This document shows positions 11,134-22,682 of a stretch of DNA of 64,000 nt, one piece after another (position 1 is the first letter of the stretch; the number at the start of each line of letters is the position of its first letter). The stretch is from Diatrype stigma (Eukaryota > Ascomycota > Sordariomycetes > Xylariales > Diatrypaceae). The position numbers and the translations under genes are program-made. The notes below the pieces were generated by a model. It made no database searches. It was not told the origin of the DNA and saw only the letters and a list, made by a program, of their open reading frames with translations. The DNA lies in the NCBI GenBank assembly GCA_022225965.2, contig JAKJXP020000052.1, forward strand, positions 124,001 through 188,000. Reading direction: 5' to 3'.

Positions 11134-13158
11134 AGCGGGCGGGTGAAGGGGGGCACGCAAACTCTAGGGGAAATGGAAACGGGGAGGCAAGGATTCGCCC
11201 CGCGTCTGTTCCAAGTCTCTATGCGTGTACGTATATCCGCTTTGGAATATCCAAGATTGCATTAATGGCCGGCAAAACCCTGATTTAGTGTATTTGTCAA
11301 GTTGCCTAGGTACTTACATAGTACTAGTTTGCTCATCCATCACTTCGAAGTTGGTCCATTTTTTCATAGCTCGAACATAGGGCATATACTGTTTCCATAG
11401 CAAGCTGATCGGGAGCGAAATTGAAGGATTTTGAGGTCCCATATACCATCCATAACTTGGAACCTAGTGTATGATTCATATCCCTAATTGGGATTTTTGC
11501 CAGTATTACTATATTCCGCTCTTGCGTGCATATCAACGGACCATGAAATGTCAACATGTCTTTTTTTGTTTTCTTTTCATAAAGATAACAAATAGCATAT
11601 CTGGAGGACTAGGATGATCTAGCAGATCCATGGATATAGCACCATAATCTTTTGATGTATTGCAGTTTTCACCAGAGATCTGAAACTTGCCGGGCAGCAG
11701 GGCAGCAGTGACTCGTGTTAAACACAAGCAGCCTATAACAAACCCACACAAGTTGGGGGAGTTGAGGGCTACGAATCTTATAGACGAGACAATCAGTGGT
11801 TTCGATCTGGTCCCGTACAAGACTCAAGACTAGAGATATGCTGAAATACCCTGCCAGTCGTTTGAACTCGACCATATCAGTCAGTCACTCCTGAGGCCAC
11901 TTCGGTGTCATCATGACCATACTTTGAGTTCAGATGGTTGGCTGTCAGTGTATCTACGAGATGGCTTAAGCAGATACACTCTACCCCTTGTATTATAGTA
12001 TGAGGGTCCGGTAATGCCTTAGTATCTACAATCTGTTATCATGTATTCCAAATGTTTGTTTCTATAAGAAAGGCTTATGTTCGGGATAATTGGGTACAAA
12101 GCAGAACACCCGATAATCACCCCATGGTACCGGACCCTCATACAATAATACAAGGGGTAGAGTGTAGAGCGGGAGAGAGTATGGATCAACATGGTCCTGA
12201 ACCTACTATGTAAGAAACATATCGTGTGATCCATACAGCTATTGGTAACATGGGCTTGCTTAACGAAATCAGGCTTTCAAGGATGGTTTCCACAGCTACT
12301 CAGTCAACAAATATGGTGGGCAGGTATGAGCAAGGTAGTTACTGCACGACGACTGCGGTTGTTTGTTCGTAAACAGGTGAATTCAGAACTGGTCCCCGTG
12401 CACGTACGTACATAGTAATAGTTCATATGGTAGATCTACTATAGGCTATAGCTTGTAGGTGCTAAGTGTGACTCACATCAGGACCCCAGTGTTCCGTAGT
12501 AATTAAACGAGCCGTTAGATGGTCCAGGGAGGAAGTGGATGCATGATGGTTACATTGATAATGCTTCATCGTTGGAAGGACGACTGTGGGTGGGTGGAAG
12601 ACTTGACAGGAGCCAAGCTCGGAATGGCTTGGAGACGTGGCTTGACGCGCATATGTTGTAACTATGGGGAATGTAAGGAAGCGGGGACAATGGGAAGGAA
12701 ATGCCGAATCGTGCACTGTTCCTTACGACAAACAAGGTAATCTGTAATCTAAAGCCTTATCAGCCCTGTCTACCCTTGCCCTTTCCAGCTGTTGCCTAGT
12801 CAACATGTTTACACCAAAACTTTTTTTTCCTACTGTAGCAACTTATTGACATTAATTACACAGTGGGGGTCTGGCTTGCTACGCTTGCACATGTTCCCCT
12901 CTTAGCCCTGCTAGCCAATTTATTACTTAGCTGCAGTAGTCCTTCCGATACAAGAAGATCCGATCCTATCTGGTTTGCTTCTCTTGCCATTGAGACCAAA
13001 ACATCTTCTGCAGAATCAATCAACTCTTGCGCATCCTGCACACACACACACATATAACCACACAAACCTACGTGCGCACCAGACTTCAACAGAGACCAAC
13101 CAACATCTCTTGAGCATCTTCACCCGCAATTCAAGTCTCAATCGATTACCTAGTCGCC
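11134..13158. other. Intergenic region carrying a MITE-like element
   Basis: About 2 kb without a convincing gene; small ORFs here lack family features and splice support. It carries a terminal-inverted-repeat element at 11977-12164 and the promoter and pyrimidine-rich leader of the Spo12-like gene at the right end. Confidence 0.6.
11977..12164. mobile_element. MITE-like element with 37-bp terminal inverted repeats
   Basis: The arms 11977-12013 and 12128-12164 are inverted copies matching at 36 of 37 positions; the outer ends begin CACTCTACCCC. A TA dinucleotide sits directly outside each end. This matches the TA target-site duplication of Tc1/mariner-type elements. The total length is 188 bp with no coding capacity, as expected of a non-autonomous element. 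No second copy was noticed in the window. Confidence 0.8.
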
Positions 13159-13794
13159 ATGTCTCCCACCAAGATCTTGACCGAGAAGGACCGCAACGTG
13201 TCGGTGCAGGGCCAGCAGCAGCCGCAGCAGTCTCCAGACGCACCTCCCACCAAGCCCGAGCCCAAGAGCATGGAGTATCATCGCCAGGTTCTCCAGTCCA
13301 AGATGGAAGAGAAGTAAGTGAACTCGCCCCCCCCCCCTGCTTGCTTGTGTATCTATGCATTCTTACATGATCTCTCGGCACAAGCTGCAAATCGCTAACC
13401 TCGAGATGTTTCCACCCTCGCGATAGGGATGGCCCGCAGTACATCTCTCCCTCGGACAACATCATGAGCCCCTGCACGGCCAAGCTCAACACCCTCCGCG
13501 GCAAGCACGCCAGCAAGTACGTACCTATCGAACAGCAGTTACTCCAACCCACCCCTTCCCTTTCAACCTGCAGCGGAGCAGAGCAGAGCGACCCTACGTG
13601 ATTAGGCTGCTCGGGCAAGGAGTGATCAGGTCGATGGGCAAGCAGATGTGCTAACCCGAATCTTTGTCTACAGGGCCAAGCCGAAGTCCCTCTTCGCCCA
13701 GGCGTCGGCTAAGAAGTTCGACGGCGAGAATGTCTTCGGGGCTAGAAAACCCGGCCACTCTCCCCTCGAGAACGGCAGCCGTCCCAGCACGTAG
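13159..13794 (+). CDS. spo12: Spo12-family cell-cycle regulator
   Basis: Three exons are inferred: 13159-13313, 13427-13516 and 13674-13794. The introns have GTAAGT and GTACGT donors, GCTAAC branch sites and TAG/CAG acceptors. The product is 121 aa. The core motif YISPSDNIMSPCTAKL spans residues 57-72. It is followed by a basic stretch ending KAKPKSLFAQASAKKF. This Ser-Pro-rich motif is typical of the Spo12 family. In yeast, Spo12 acts in the FEAR network that releases Cdc14 at mitotic exit, and it is phosphorylated. The N-terminal 50 residues and the tail are polar and probably disordered. The short length suits the family. An endosulfine (Igo1) assignment was considered, but the diagnostic FDSGDY motif is absent. 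Confidence 0.75.
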
Positions 13795-14328
13795 CTAACC
13801 TACCTGACTGGAGCGCATCGCCTTGCCTTCTTACCTTGTGATATACTCTTTTACTGGTTTCTGGTTTAATTCTCCTGCCCGACACCGCGGGGATCGGGGG
13901 GAGAGGGACGGGAGTGGCGTGGAACTTTGCCTACCTTTGCGATGGGATGGAACGGAAACATAGTACCCGGTTTTGTGTCTAGTGTGATGATATAGGGGTA
14001 TCATTCGAGGAGTATTGGCGTTCTGGATGGATGTTGGGTGTCGGAGACGAAGGGTTGCCTATGACGGAACTAGGCCCGGCTCCCTCGCTTTTCTCTTCTG
14101 GACTCTCACCTCAGGGGTTGGTGAGAGGCATAGATAGTGAGGAAACTTGTAATGACACGATATTATGAATACACGATTGTCATTCACGCAACCAGCAAAG
14201 CAAAATATACGATATGGAAGTTTACTCTGTGAAACCAACGGGGCTCTTGCACGACTAATACCTGGTATGATCTACTGATGGCTAGGTGCCACTTGATGAG
14301 AAACGTTTTATTGACCCCAGCCGTCACA
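13795..14328. other. Convergent intergenic region, spo12 and RBG1
   Basis: This 534-nt stretch holds the 3' flanks of the Spo12-like gene (plus) and the RBG1 gene (minus). I see no gene or strong terminator-like structure. Confidence 0.5.
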
Positions 14329-15881
14329 TCATGCTTTGTACCCGCTAACTATATACACGACATCCTCGTCCGCCACGACGTGGCCCAGGCCGACCCGCTG
14401 GGGCACGTGCCGCGCGCTCGCGCCCCAGACGAGGGCATACTTGTACGTGTCCTTGAGGGTGCGGTGGATGCGGTCGCAGACGTCCTCGATGGTGGAGTTG
14501 CTGCGGACGATGAGGGCCTCGCCGAAGTCCGGGTCGGCGCCCTTGCGCTTGGTGTAGACGCGGATGAGGCGGAGCTCGCGCCAGCAGCGGTCGACGACGT
14601 CGCGGATGCCGAGGTCGAGCTCGCAGCTCATGACGGCCGTGTGGGGCTCGCGCGCGAGCTGGTCGAGGAACTCGATCGACACGCTGTCGATCTTGTTGTA
14701 CACGTACAGGCACTTGATGTACTTGCGGTGGTCCCGCATGATCACGTCAATCAGGTCGTCCACCGTCGCCTCGTCGTCCCGCACCAGCACCTCCACGTTC
14801 AGCAGCTTGTAGTCCCGCAGGATGTTGAACACCATCTTCTCGTCGATGTTCTTCGGCGGCGACTGGAACGTGATCTTCATCCCGCCCGCCTTCTTCGGCT
14901 TCAGGTAGATGTTCCTGGAGAGGAAGGCGAACAAGAAGTGTGGACGTCAGCAAACAAACCGCATGATTGATTGATATCATGTTTATTTATACGTCGACTC
15001 TACATGGTGGAAAGATATAGGAGGGGTGTGGGGGGAGAAGGCAAGAGACGAGAGAGTCTTACGGTGGTTCCCTATTCAGCCGGATACCGACGGCCTCGAG
15101 CTCGGCCTCGAGGAGGGCGCGCTGCTCGGCGCGCTTGGTGGCGTCGAGGACCATGAGGATGAGGTCGCTGGTCTTGGCGGCGGAGATGACCTGGCGGCCG
15201 CGACCCTTGCCCTCGGCAGCGCCCTCGATGATCCCCGGCAGATCCAGCAGCTGGATCTCGGCGCCGCCGTACTCGAGCACGCCCGGGATGGCCGTCAGCG
15301 TCGTGAAGGCGTACGACGCCACCTCGGACCGCGTCTTGGTCACCTTGGACAGGAAGGTCGACTTGCCCACCGACGGGAACCCCACCAGCGCGATCCGCGC
15401 GTCCCCGCTCTTGCTCACGTCGAACCCGGCCCCGGCCCCGCCTCCGGCCCCCGGCCCGGGCTCCAGGAGCTGCGCCCGCAGCCGCGCGAGTTTCCTAGTC
15501 AGCGGTAGGCGCGTCAGCCAGCTCTGGTCACAGTCCAGCCAATGGGGTACGGCCCGGCCATGATGGTGGTGCGCGACGGTTTGCTTACCCCTTCAGAAGA
15601 CCAAGGTGATATTCTAAGAAAAGGGGGTTAGTGATGTATCTCCAATGGATGGTGCGAGACTCGCCTCACCAGTCGCCTTGTTCTCTACAAGCCATGAACA
15701 TGTCAGCACTGCCGTAGTTTGGAATTGCGCGTGGTGACCCTTCCGTACTCTGAGTCCTCCTCATCTCATCCTCGATCCTGACCTTTTGTCAGCTAAAATC
15801 CATCGCGGATGGTGGAGCCCGTTAATAAAGAACAGGGCAGGCGAAGTCTTACTCCTTGATCTTCTCCGTAATGTTCACCAT
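14329..15881 (-). CDS. rbg1: DRG1/Rbg1 GTP-binding protein
   Basis: Six exons on the minus strand: 15881-15853, 15777-15749, 15684-15670, 15613-15589, 15494-15063 and 14914-14329. All phases agree and the product is 371 aa, the usual length for this family. It begins [20 protein letters not shown], the conserved DRG helical start. Walker A is GFPSVGKS (71-78), G3 is DLPG (117-120) and G4 is NKID (250-253). The C-terminal TGS domain ends in [17 protein letters not shown]1/Rbg1 is a cytosolic Obg-class GTPase that binds Tma46/DFRP1 and helps translating ribosomes through stalls. The 15-nt third exon and 25-nt fourth exon are unusually small. They are supported because they alone supply the conserved [15 protein letters not shown] stretch in frame. 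Confidence 0.96.
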
Positions 15882-16603
15882 CTTGGCGGATCCCTTCTGG
15901 GAGTCTTCGGTATAGATGGTGCACTCCCCACAGTATATAGAAGGTAGCCGACGTCGTGGATGATCTATCTACCTTGGCAGCTGATGCGAGTCAACTATGT
16001 AGGTTGCCAGGGTCAAATCCCGTTGGATAGTTGCGTTCAGGTGTCGATAGACCAGCTACCCAAGTAAGTTTGTCGGTATTATTCATCCGCCCCGCGATCT
16101 AGTTCGAAGTACCTATCCGAGCCGATAATTCTTATCGGTACGGCGGCGGCAGAATCCCCCGCCGTGGGGTAGTGCACAGACCAGATGGGCTTCACCGATT
16201 GCCTTTTGAGGGAAGTCGGGTGTATGTATCTAGGTATGTACTTATCGTTTATCGTTCCGCAATTAATGACCTGCCACTGCCACTGCCACAACTTCCAACG
16301 TTGCTTGGTGTCTTTCCACTTTCCACCTCCTTTCATCGATGCCCCTGTGCCCCTATTAACTTCGCAAACGAGGAATCTAGGAATCCAGTCCTGTATTATG
16401 AGTTCGATGGGTAAATACAGCTATTCTCAAATCATTCTCTTTCCATAGCATCATCTAGTCAACCCCTAATACAATCCCGACAATGCAGCAGTGCAGGTCG
16501 CTATCATACTTCGAGTGTGTATATGAACTCTAGATTATGGTCGCTGCGCCCAATTGTCTCCTTCTCACAGCTCACGTTAGCTGTCTTCGCTCTATACTCT
16601 TTC
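15882..16603. other. Intergenic region upstream of RBG1
   Basis: This 722-nt stretch contains the RBG1 promoter (minus strand) and the 3' flank of the secreted-protein gene. No gene is supported. A GGTCAAATCCC sequence near 16012 recalls a tRNA B box, but no cloverleaf could be drawn. Confidence 0.5.
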
Positions 16604-17408
16604 CTACAGTTTACACGCAGGGTGGTGGCCATCTTCCTTGTCATTTCGGTTCATTCGATAGACGTCTTTCCTGTGTCCAACCTCGACCCATCCAGGAGCG
16701 TTCGGACCGCATTGTCTATTCAGGAACGCCCACGCGTTCATGATCTCGTCCCTAGAGCACTTCTGGCCGATGTAGCCGTAGTTGCAAAAACCACCAACAA
16801 CGGTGCGTTGGTTATCGTCAATCACCATTTGGTCACGCCAGCGGCTGCTGTTTGTCAGTGCCTAAACCTGAGCTGAGGTCATACTTCCACGACCACCTCA
16901 GAGACAGGGGGCTGGATAAAAGGGGGGGTCAGGAAATGAGACGCCAATACGTACTGTACAGACGTGCGTATGTTAGCATTTGCGAAAACACCAGCGAATT
17001 TTGGAAAGACGCCTGTCACTACTGTAGGTTTGCACTTACCATGTGACCGCCATTCTCACATAAGTTCACAAGCTCGGTTCCCACCTCGGTGGTGTATATG
17101 CCGTCTAGTTCATACGGCTCTCCCCAGCATTCATATTGCCCATCCTCCGGCTCCCAATCACCCGGGATCACATAGTCTTCGTCGCCAGGCGCCATGTTGA
17201 AGTCCTGGCCTATTCCGGTTAGGCCGTTGTCCGCCCTGTCCTTGATATTCGTGGCAGCAGTAGTGATGTTAGCATCGGCCTCCTTCTCCAAGAGGGCGGT
17301 CTCGCTGTCGTCGACGGAAATGCGGCCTCGGCTGGTGTGAGCGCCACTCAAGGAAGCCATGGACCCGCGGGAGATGAAGAGGCTCAGAGTAAACAATGAG
17401 ACTTTCAT
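16604..17408 (-). CDS. Small secreted six-cysteine protein, unknown function
   Basis: Two exons on the minus strand: 17408-17040 and 16861-16604. They join in phase 0 across a 178-nt intron (GTAAGT donor, TTTAG acceptor). The product is 208 aa. The ATG at 17408 opens a signal-peptide-like stretch (MKVSLFTLSLFISRG). An acidic, mostly polar region with one Asn-X-Thr site follows. The cysteine-bearing part has Cys94, 117, 149, 158, 174 and 206, enough for three disulfides. Exon 2 starts ALTNSSRWRDQMV and contains GGFCNYGYIGQKCSRDEI. I do not recognise the family. Size, secretion signal and even cysteine number resemble extracellular or effector-like fungal proteins, which is inference only. The intron is longer than most here, and an extra small exon inside it cannot be excluded. 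Confidence 0.55.
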
Positions 17409-17561
17409 GGTTGGAGTTCGATTGCTACGTATCAATGGACTATACGAAGGACAGGATAGATTCTCGGACCAGTGATGTGTGAGTACCCTCAGTTGTGATC
17501 GTGAGCAAAAAAATATAGCGTCAGAGAGTCATCAGTCATGATACCCATGATGATTGTTCGG

Positions 17562-17569
17562 CTTATATA
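17562..17569 (-). promoter_or_regulatory. TATA-like box of the secreted-protein gene
   Basis: The minus strand reads TATATAAG about 155 nt upstream of the proposed ATG at 17408, a plausible core promoter spacing for a fungal gene with a 5' leader. Confidence 0.45.
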
Positions 17570-19631
17570 GACGCCTCTTGGATTTATATCACAGGTCTAC
17601 CTTCCTCCTAGAAGCTTTAAAAATGGTATAGAAGAGCAAACAACTAATGTTGCACAGCATGTTGGGAACAGGGCCCATCAACATCCATATGGTGATCAGT
17701 AAACCTTTAATCGGTAACCAAATAAGCAACTTTACTCCCCCGCCTTTGGTCATAGAATTCAGGAACGGAAGAGACTTAACACTGTCTCTAGACATCACGA
17801 ACCTACCAAGTAACCAGTTGCTATGAACTCCAGACTTCTACCTCTCCAGACGGCAGGTGGTCATACAACAGCATTGGCAGATATTTCAGGTTGCACAATG
17901 CATCTCAAGTGACACCAGACCTCTCGCCCCAGGTAAGAAAAGTTCTTGGCAACCCCGTGATTTCTATAGAAGCAGAAAAGGGGCAAGGGGGTATCTCTTT
18001 TTCATGCTTGCTTCTCCAATACAGTTTTCACGTGTTTGCGCGACTATGAATGTAGTCAAGTTAATAGATCCGTTACTTAAACCCCCAATCTCAGAAGAGA
18101 AGCGCCATCCTTAGTGTCAGACAGACATGCAGCATAACAGACAAGATTATCATGTGATCGGAACAACATACCACAATATACCCAGATATTGTCCAGTTAT
18201 CTGCAGGCGTAGAGAACCTCATTCGACGCCATTCTCAGGCAGGCCTTGGTAGGGCACATATAAATTTCCAGATGCATAACTACGTAATCAGAGCATGTCT
18301 CTGGCGTTACTGAATACTAAGCAGCCAAGTGACGAATCATGGCAGCGGCCTTCAGCCCCGCCCCGCTCCCCGAATATGACTTCGAGGTATAAGCCAAGCT
18401 TTATGAGTGGATCATGAGAGGATTATGAAGCGCGATTATGAAGAGACGCCTGGAAAGCCAGCAAGCAGCGCGGCAAGCGGTCCCATAATCTCACCGAACG
18501 TAGCGCCTAGATGATGGCGCAGCGAGTCATTATGTATTAGTCGTTATGTACGACCCCGCATACGGATATCCAGTATTCCCCGGATCTCCGCACAATGCTT
18601 GCGTGCGGGGGCTTCTCGGGGTATTGTATTTATGAGCTCGTACTTGTTGGGGTTTGCGAACCCCTGATTCGCGCCTCCCCCGTAGCCAATCCTAGTTAGG
18701 TACGCAATAGCATACATTTGTTTACGTTGTTACCAGCCCTCGTTGAAGTAGGCTATCTGAAACAAGCTTTGCTCCAACTTTAGCTTATGGCGATCATGGG
18801 TTGAGTGAGGGGATAGGCAAGTGATAAACAAGTATCACCTCTTGACTCGGCCCGATAAGGGCTCCATTCCCAATTCCCCAGACTCTCTCCGCATCCCAGG
18901 GGTTCTGCTTGGTAAGTTGAGTCCTGCATACATACGTCAGCACGTGCTTCTCACGTGGCCCACTGCCGGCCTTCACATAGCAGTCCCCCATTCGCTGCGA
19001 CTCTCTATCCTCACTTTTGCAGGCCGCCTCGCGCTGCTGATGTCATGGGCTAGGTCCGTGGGGGGACGAGCGTAGGAACAGTCCAGGCAGTCTTGGGAGC
19101 AGCCGATATACTTCCGCTATGGTGACTGAGTTGCTGGTTCGGAATGTAGGGAGGGATCACTGCCGGAGTCTTGACTGGTCCGGGAGAGCGCCGGATTATG
19201 TTTCGTCCTCGAACGTAGCAGCGCTTGGCGAGTAGGTGGTACTACATGTCGTACATACGTCAAGACAGACCAATGGCTGGCCTTGCGAATATTTTTTGAA
19301 TTCTCGCACCCTTCAAGTGTAGGTAACTGGATCGTCCATCCTAGCCTCTGGTTGCATTGCGTAATCAGGGGGGGATTGGGCACCTTGCACGTCATAGCTG
19401 CCCATCACTGTCCCCCAGGAACGTAGCGTCTGACCCTAGTCAAGCCCCCATTCGGGAGATACGCGGGCTTGGCGGGGGGGTATGCGTCTTAGTAAGTATA
19501 GGTTAGCCCAGACATAGATTCATGTGAAGCAAATCACATGAGTCGTTTTCAGTGCTAGGTTACTTCTTAACCTATGACATATCGCTTCATTGGGGTGTAC
19601 GGCGGGCGAGTGCTTCAAGTGGCCTGTCAGG

Positions 19632-19637
19632 TATAAG
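19632..19637 (+). promoter_or_regulatory. TATA-like box of the MFS transporter gene
   Basis: TATAAG lies about 137 nt before the ATG at 19769 and is followed by a pyrimidine-rich stretch, typical of a fungal transcription start region. Confidence 0.5.
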
Positions 19638-19768
19638 AGAGCCCAAACGCTTCTTTGACCTCGCCTCCTCGCCCCATTCTGTCCAATCTCGTTTCGTCTA
19701 ATCTTCTCCGTCCTGATAACCTAGTCACTCCCATCTTTGGGCACACATAAAGAACTCGAAAACTCGAA

Positions 19769-22093
19769 ATGGGGCGAGAGCGGTATTTTGGGATGAGGGG
19801 CGGCTGGTTGACCTTCTGGGTGACGGTGGCCGCCGCCTCTGATATGGCGCTGTTTGGGCACGTTCTTCCAGAAGCTTTCTCCAAATATCATCGAATCGAG
19901 CTAATGCTGGATGGCAAACAAACAGCTACGACCAGGGTGTCTTCGGTGGAGTCATTGTAACACCACAGTTCCTTGATCTGATGGGAATCACGGGCGAAGC
20001 GTCGCTGCAGAGCACAGTCACCGCTATATACGACATTGGTTGCTTTTTCGGGGCCCTGGCGACTATATGGATTGGCGAGAAGTTTGGGCGAAAGAACACT
20101 ATTGGTACGTCATGATAGGACCCCGGGCTAGCACTCACATACATGTCTACACAGTTAGGTTTCAAACACTTATACTAACGAGATCCTAGTATGCCTTACC
20201 CCTATCCTTGCTAGGTGCTGCTTCTAGAATCCGCAAACGTCGAGGACGAATCATGGAGGACATAGAACTACAGAAAAGAGTCGTACATATGCGGACATCA
20301 CGCTAATGTATCGCAGCTCATCGGTACGACCATCATGAGCATTGGGGCCATCCTACAGATCGCCGCGTACGGTTACGCCCAGATGATGGTTGGGCGCATT
20401 GTAGCAGGAATTGGGAATGGCATCAACACTGTTTGTTTCTCCTGCTCCGCCTTCGAAACCCACTACCCCTATTAACAACCCTGTAGTCCACTGCGCCGGT
20501 ATGGCAAGGAGAAACCTCGAAAGCCAATTGGCGGGGAAAACTGGTCATCATCGAGATGATCCTGAACATCGCCGGCTTTTCATTGAGTAAGCTGCCGCCC
20601 CCATGCTCTAATACTGAGTTACTATTCGGCTAACAAGATACAACTCAGGTAACTGGGTGACATATGGCATGTCCTTCGCGACGGGGAGCGTCGTGTGGCG
20701 GTTCCCGCTGGCGCTGCAGTTTCTGTTCATCGTCATTCTCTACGCCACCGTGCCCTGGCTGCCGGAGAGCCCGCGGTGGCTGATCGCCCAGGGACGGAAG
20801 GCAGAGGCTATCCAGATCCTGGCCGACCTCGAAGCCAAAGAGTTGGAAGACCCCTATGTGGTCTCCCAGGCAGAAGATATCCAGTGGGCCGTGGACTTCG
20901 AGCGCGAGAACTCTGTATCCTGGTCCATGCTCCTGCGCGGCAAGACTGGTCCGAACGCCGGCACCTGGACCATCCGGCGTCTGGTTCTTGGTATGGGGAG
21001 CCAAGCGATGCAGCAGTTCTCGGGTATCAACGTCACGAGCTACTACCTTCCGCTGGTGCTGATCAGCTCCGTGGGCTTGGACGAGAAGCTTGCAAGGCTC
21101 CTGGCTGCATGCAATTCCCTCAGTTATCTCCTCTTTAGTTTCATAGGGATCCCGAACGTAGAACGGTGGGGTCGGAGGAAGATGATGATGTGTAAGTCCA
21201 TCATGGGTGCTTTGTTTATGCACCGGATTGGTTTCTAACGTGAAATATTTAGACGCTGCTTTTGGTCAGGCCTTCTGCTACTTGATCATCACAGTCTGCA
21301 TTCGCTATAACGAATATGCCCCAATTGGCACCGGGCCTCAAACACAATGGGTAAGCGACACCGTGTTCTAGGCCTTGCTTCAAAACCCGTTTTACTATGC
21401 AACCACGGCCCTTGAGCCATTATGCTTGTTCTAGTTCCGGATAGAAATTCTTAGGCATATATCACTAATACGATGCACAGGCCAAAGCTTCAGTAGCCTT
21501 CTTCTTCCTATACTACGTCTTCTTCGGCATCGGTTGGCAAGGAGTACCATGGCTTTACCCTACCGAAATCAACTCGCTCTCTATGCGGACCAAAGGTGCC
21601 GCCTTGGGCACAGCTACCAATGTACGCAAACCACGCACGGCATTGTACTCGCCATGCCACCACCAACATATCAAAGACCGACCCCTTTAGCTTAATGAAG
21701 ACCTATTGCTAATCTCAAGTGCCACAGTGGATCGTCAACTTCATGGTTGTTGAGATCACCCCCATCGGCATCGACTCGATCGGTTGGCGCTTCTATATCA
21801 TATGGACCGTGTTCAACTTCGCCTTCATCCCCATCGTGTACTTCTTCTACCCCGAGACCGCCGGCCGATCGCTCGAAGATATCGACCGCTTCTTCATGTC
21901 GAACGACTCCATCTTCGTACACAAGGACCCAGACGCGAAGTCCTCGAGACGGCCAGAAAGGTACATCGTGCAGGAGAGGGAGGAGGTCAATCGGATTAGC
22001 CACAAAGTCCCTGCCGACGTCCAGGCGGCCAAGAAAGACGAGGAGGTGGGATGGAATCCGGGACATGCTCATGTTGAAAAGTCGGAACTATAG
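19769..22093 (+). CDS. MFS sugar transporter, possibly disrupted
   Basis: Eight coding blocks are recognisable: 19769-19857, 19926-20104, 20317-20430, 20487-20586, 20649-21191, 21253-21350, 21481-21621 and 21728-22093. They give about 542 residues of a major facilitator sugar porter, a 12-helix plasma membrane protein. Family motifs include LFGYDQGVFGG, GEKFGRKNT, PESPRWL, QQFSGINVTSYYLP, YPTEINSLSMRTKGAA and PETAGRS. Two intron problems stand out. Intron 1 (19858-19925) must use a GC donor to give LFGYDQG. Between blocks 2 and 3, the GTACGT donor at 20105 leaves one extra base, so LIGTTIMSIG is out of frame when spliced to the CAG at 20316. An 11-nt micro-exon at 20228-20238 would restore frame but has a weak donor and adds four residues. 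Functional status is therefore open. The substrate cannot be told from sequence. Confidence 0.85.
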
Positions 22094-22682
22094 ACTCGAG
22101 GGCGAAGACGCGAAACGACAGTCGGATACAAGCTCCATTACTTGTACCAGAAGGGAGATTTTCAAGTCAACACAAGGTCAACTATTCGCATATACAATAT
22201 AGTATGTAGCCACACGGCCTTCAAATTAGCGTAAGAAGAATTCAAGATTTCGAATTTATGTGTTCAAGGATGTTGGAAATAGCCACTAGATATTGTTTGA
22301 CATGTTTTGTTACTATTCAGCCCTTAACCCATGGTATTCGATCCGATTAGACTCTCCTCACATAGACTCAAGTCATGCTCTAAATAAACCGCCTAGAATT
22401 CCTGGACGAGGATTCTGGTAGTCAAGTGGTGGCGCTAATATATATACTGGACTTCTACGAGTCATTAAGTCAAGTAACGCAGTAATTGGCGACGACTAAA
22501 AGCTACCAGTTTTCCAGCAGTTGGGAGAGCGGATGTAATATTTCCCACAGTAGCTTTCAACAGTCAGAAGACCAAAGGGTCTAGCAAAAGGGGGAACTAT
22601 ATACCTACCCCCCTTGACACTGACATACCCACATGCGCAACATGTCGCAATTCTACCTACCTATGTAAGTAGGTACCGGTAG
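22094..22682. other. Convergent intergenic region, transporter and lactonase
   Basis: This 589-nt stretch lies between the tails of two convergent genes and is fairly AT-rich. The motif CCTACCTATGTAAGTAGGTA lies near 22657. I see no gene. Confidence 0.5.

Larger units (their letters stand above)
17409..19768. other. Intergenic region, secreted-protein gene to MFS transporter
   Basis: About 2.4 kb without a convincing gene. A short open stretch starts at 18339 (MAAAFSPAPLPEYDFEV) and stops at once; it could be a gene relic or chance. The sequence CGGATCTCCG near 18580 is a palindromic CGG-N4-CCG, a form bound by some Zn2Cys6 regulators. The right end holds the transporter promoter. Confidence 0.5.

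Noticed and set aside
10243..11160. 305-aa open frame opposite the acyl-CoA dehydrogenase
   Set aside because: It mirrors the GC-rich codons of the real exon, has no family motif and lacks introns where the plus-strand gene needs them.
13016..13618. 200-aa minus-strand frame over the Spo12-like gene
   Set aside because: It crosses the exons and introns of a well-supported three-exon gene and has no recognisable motif.
13159..13794. Endosulfine/Igo1 identity for the small SP-rich protein
   Set aside because: The FDSGDY motif is absent, while the SPSDNIMSPCTAKL core fits the Spo12 family better.
15960..16050. tRNA-like B box (GGTCAAATCCC)
   Set aside because: No matching A box or acceptor stem could be drawn, so a tRNA is not supported.
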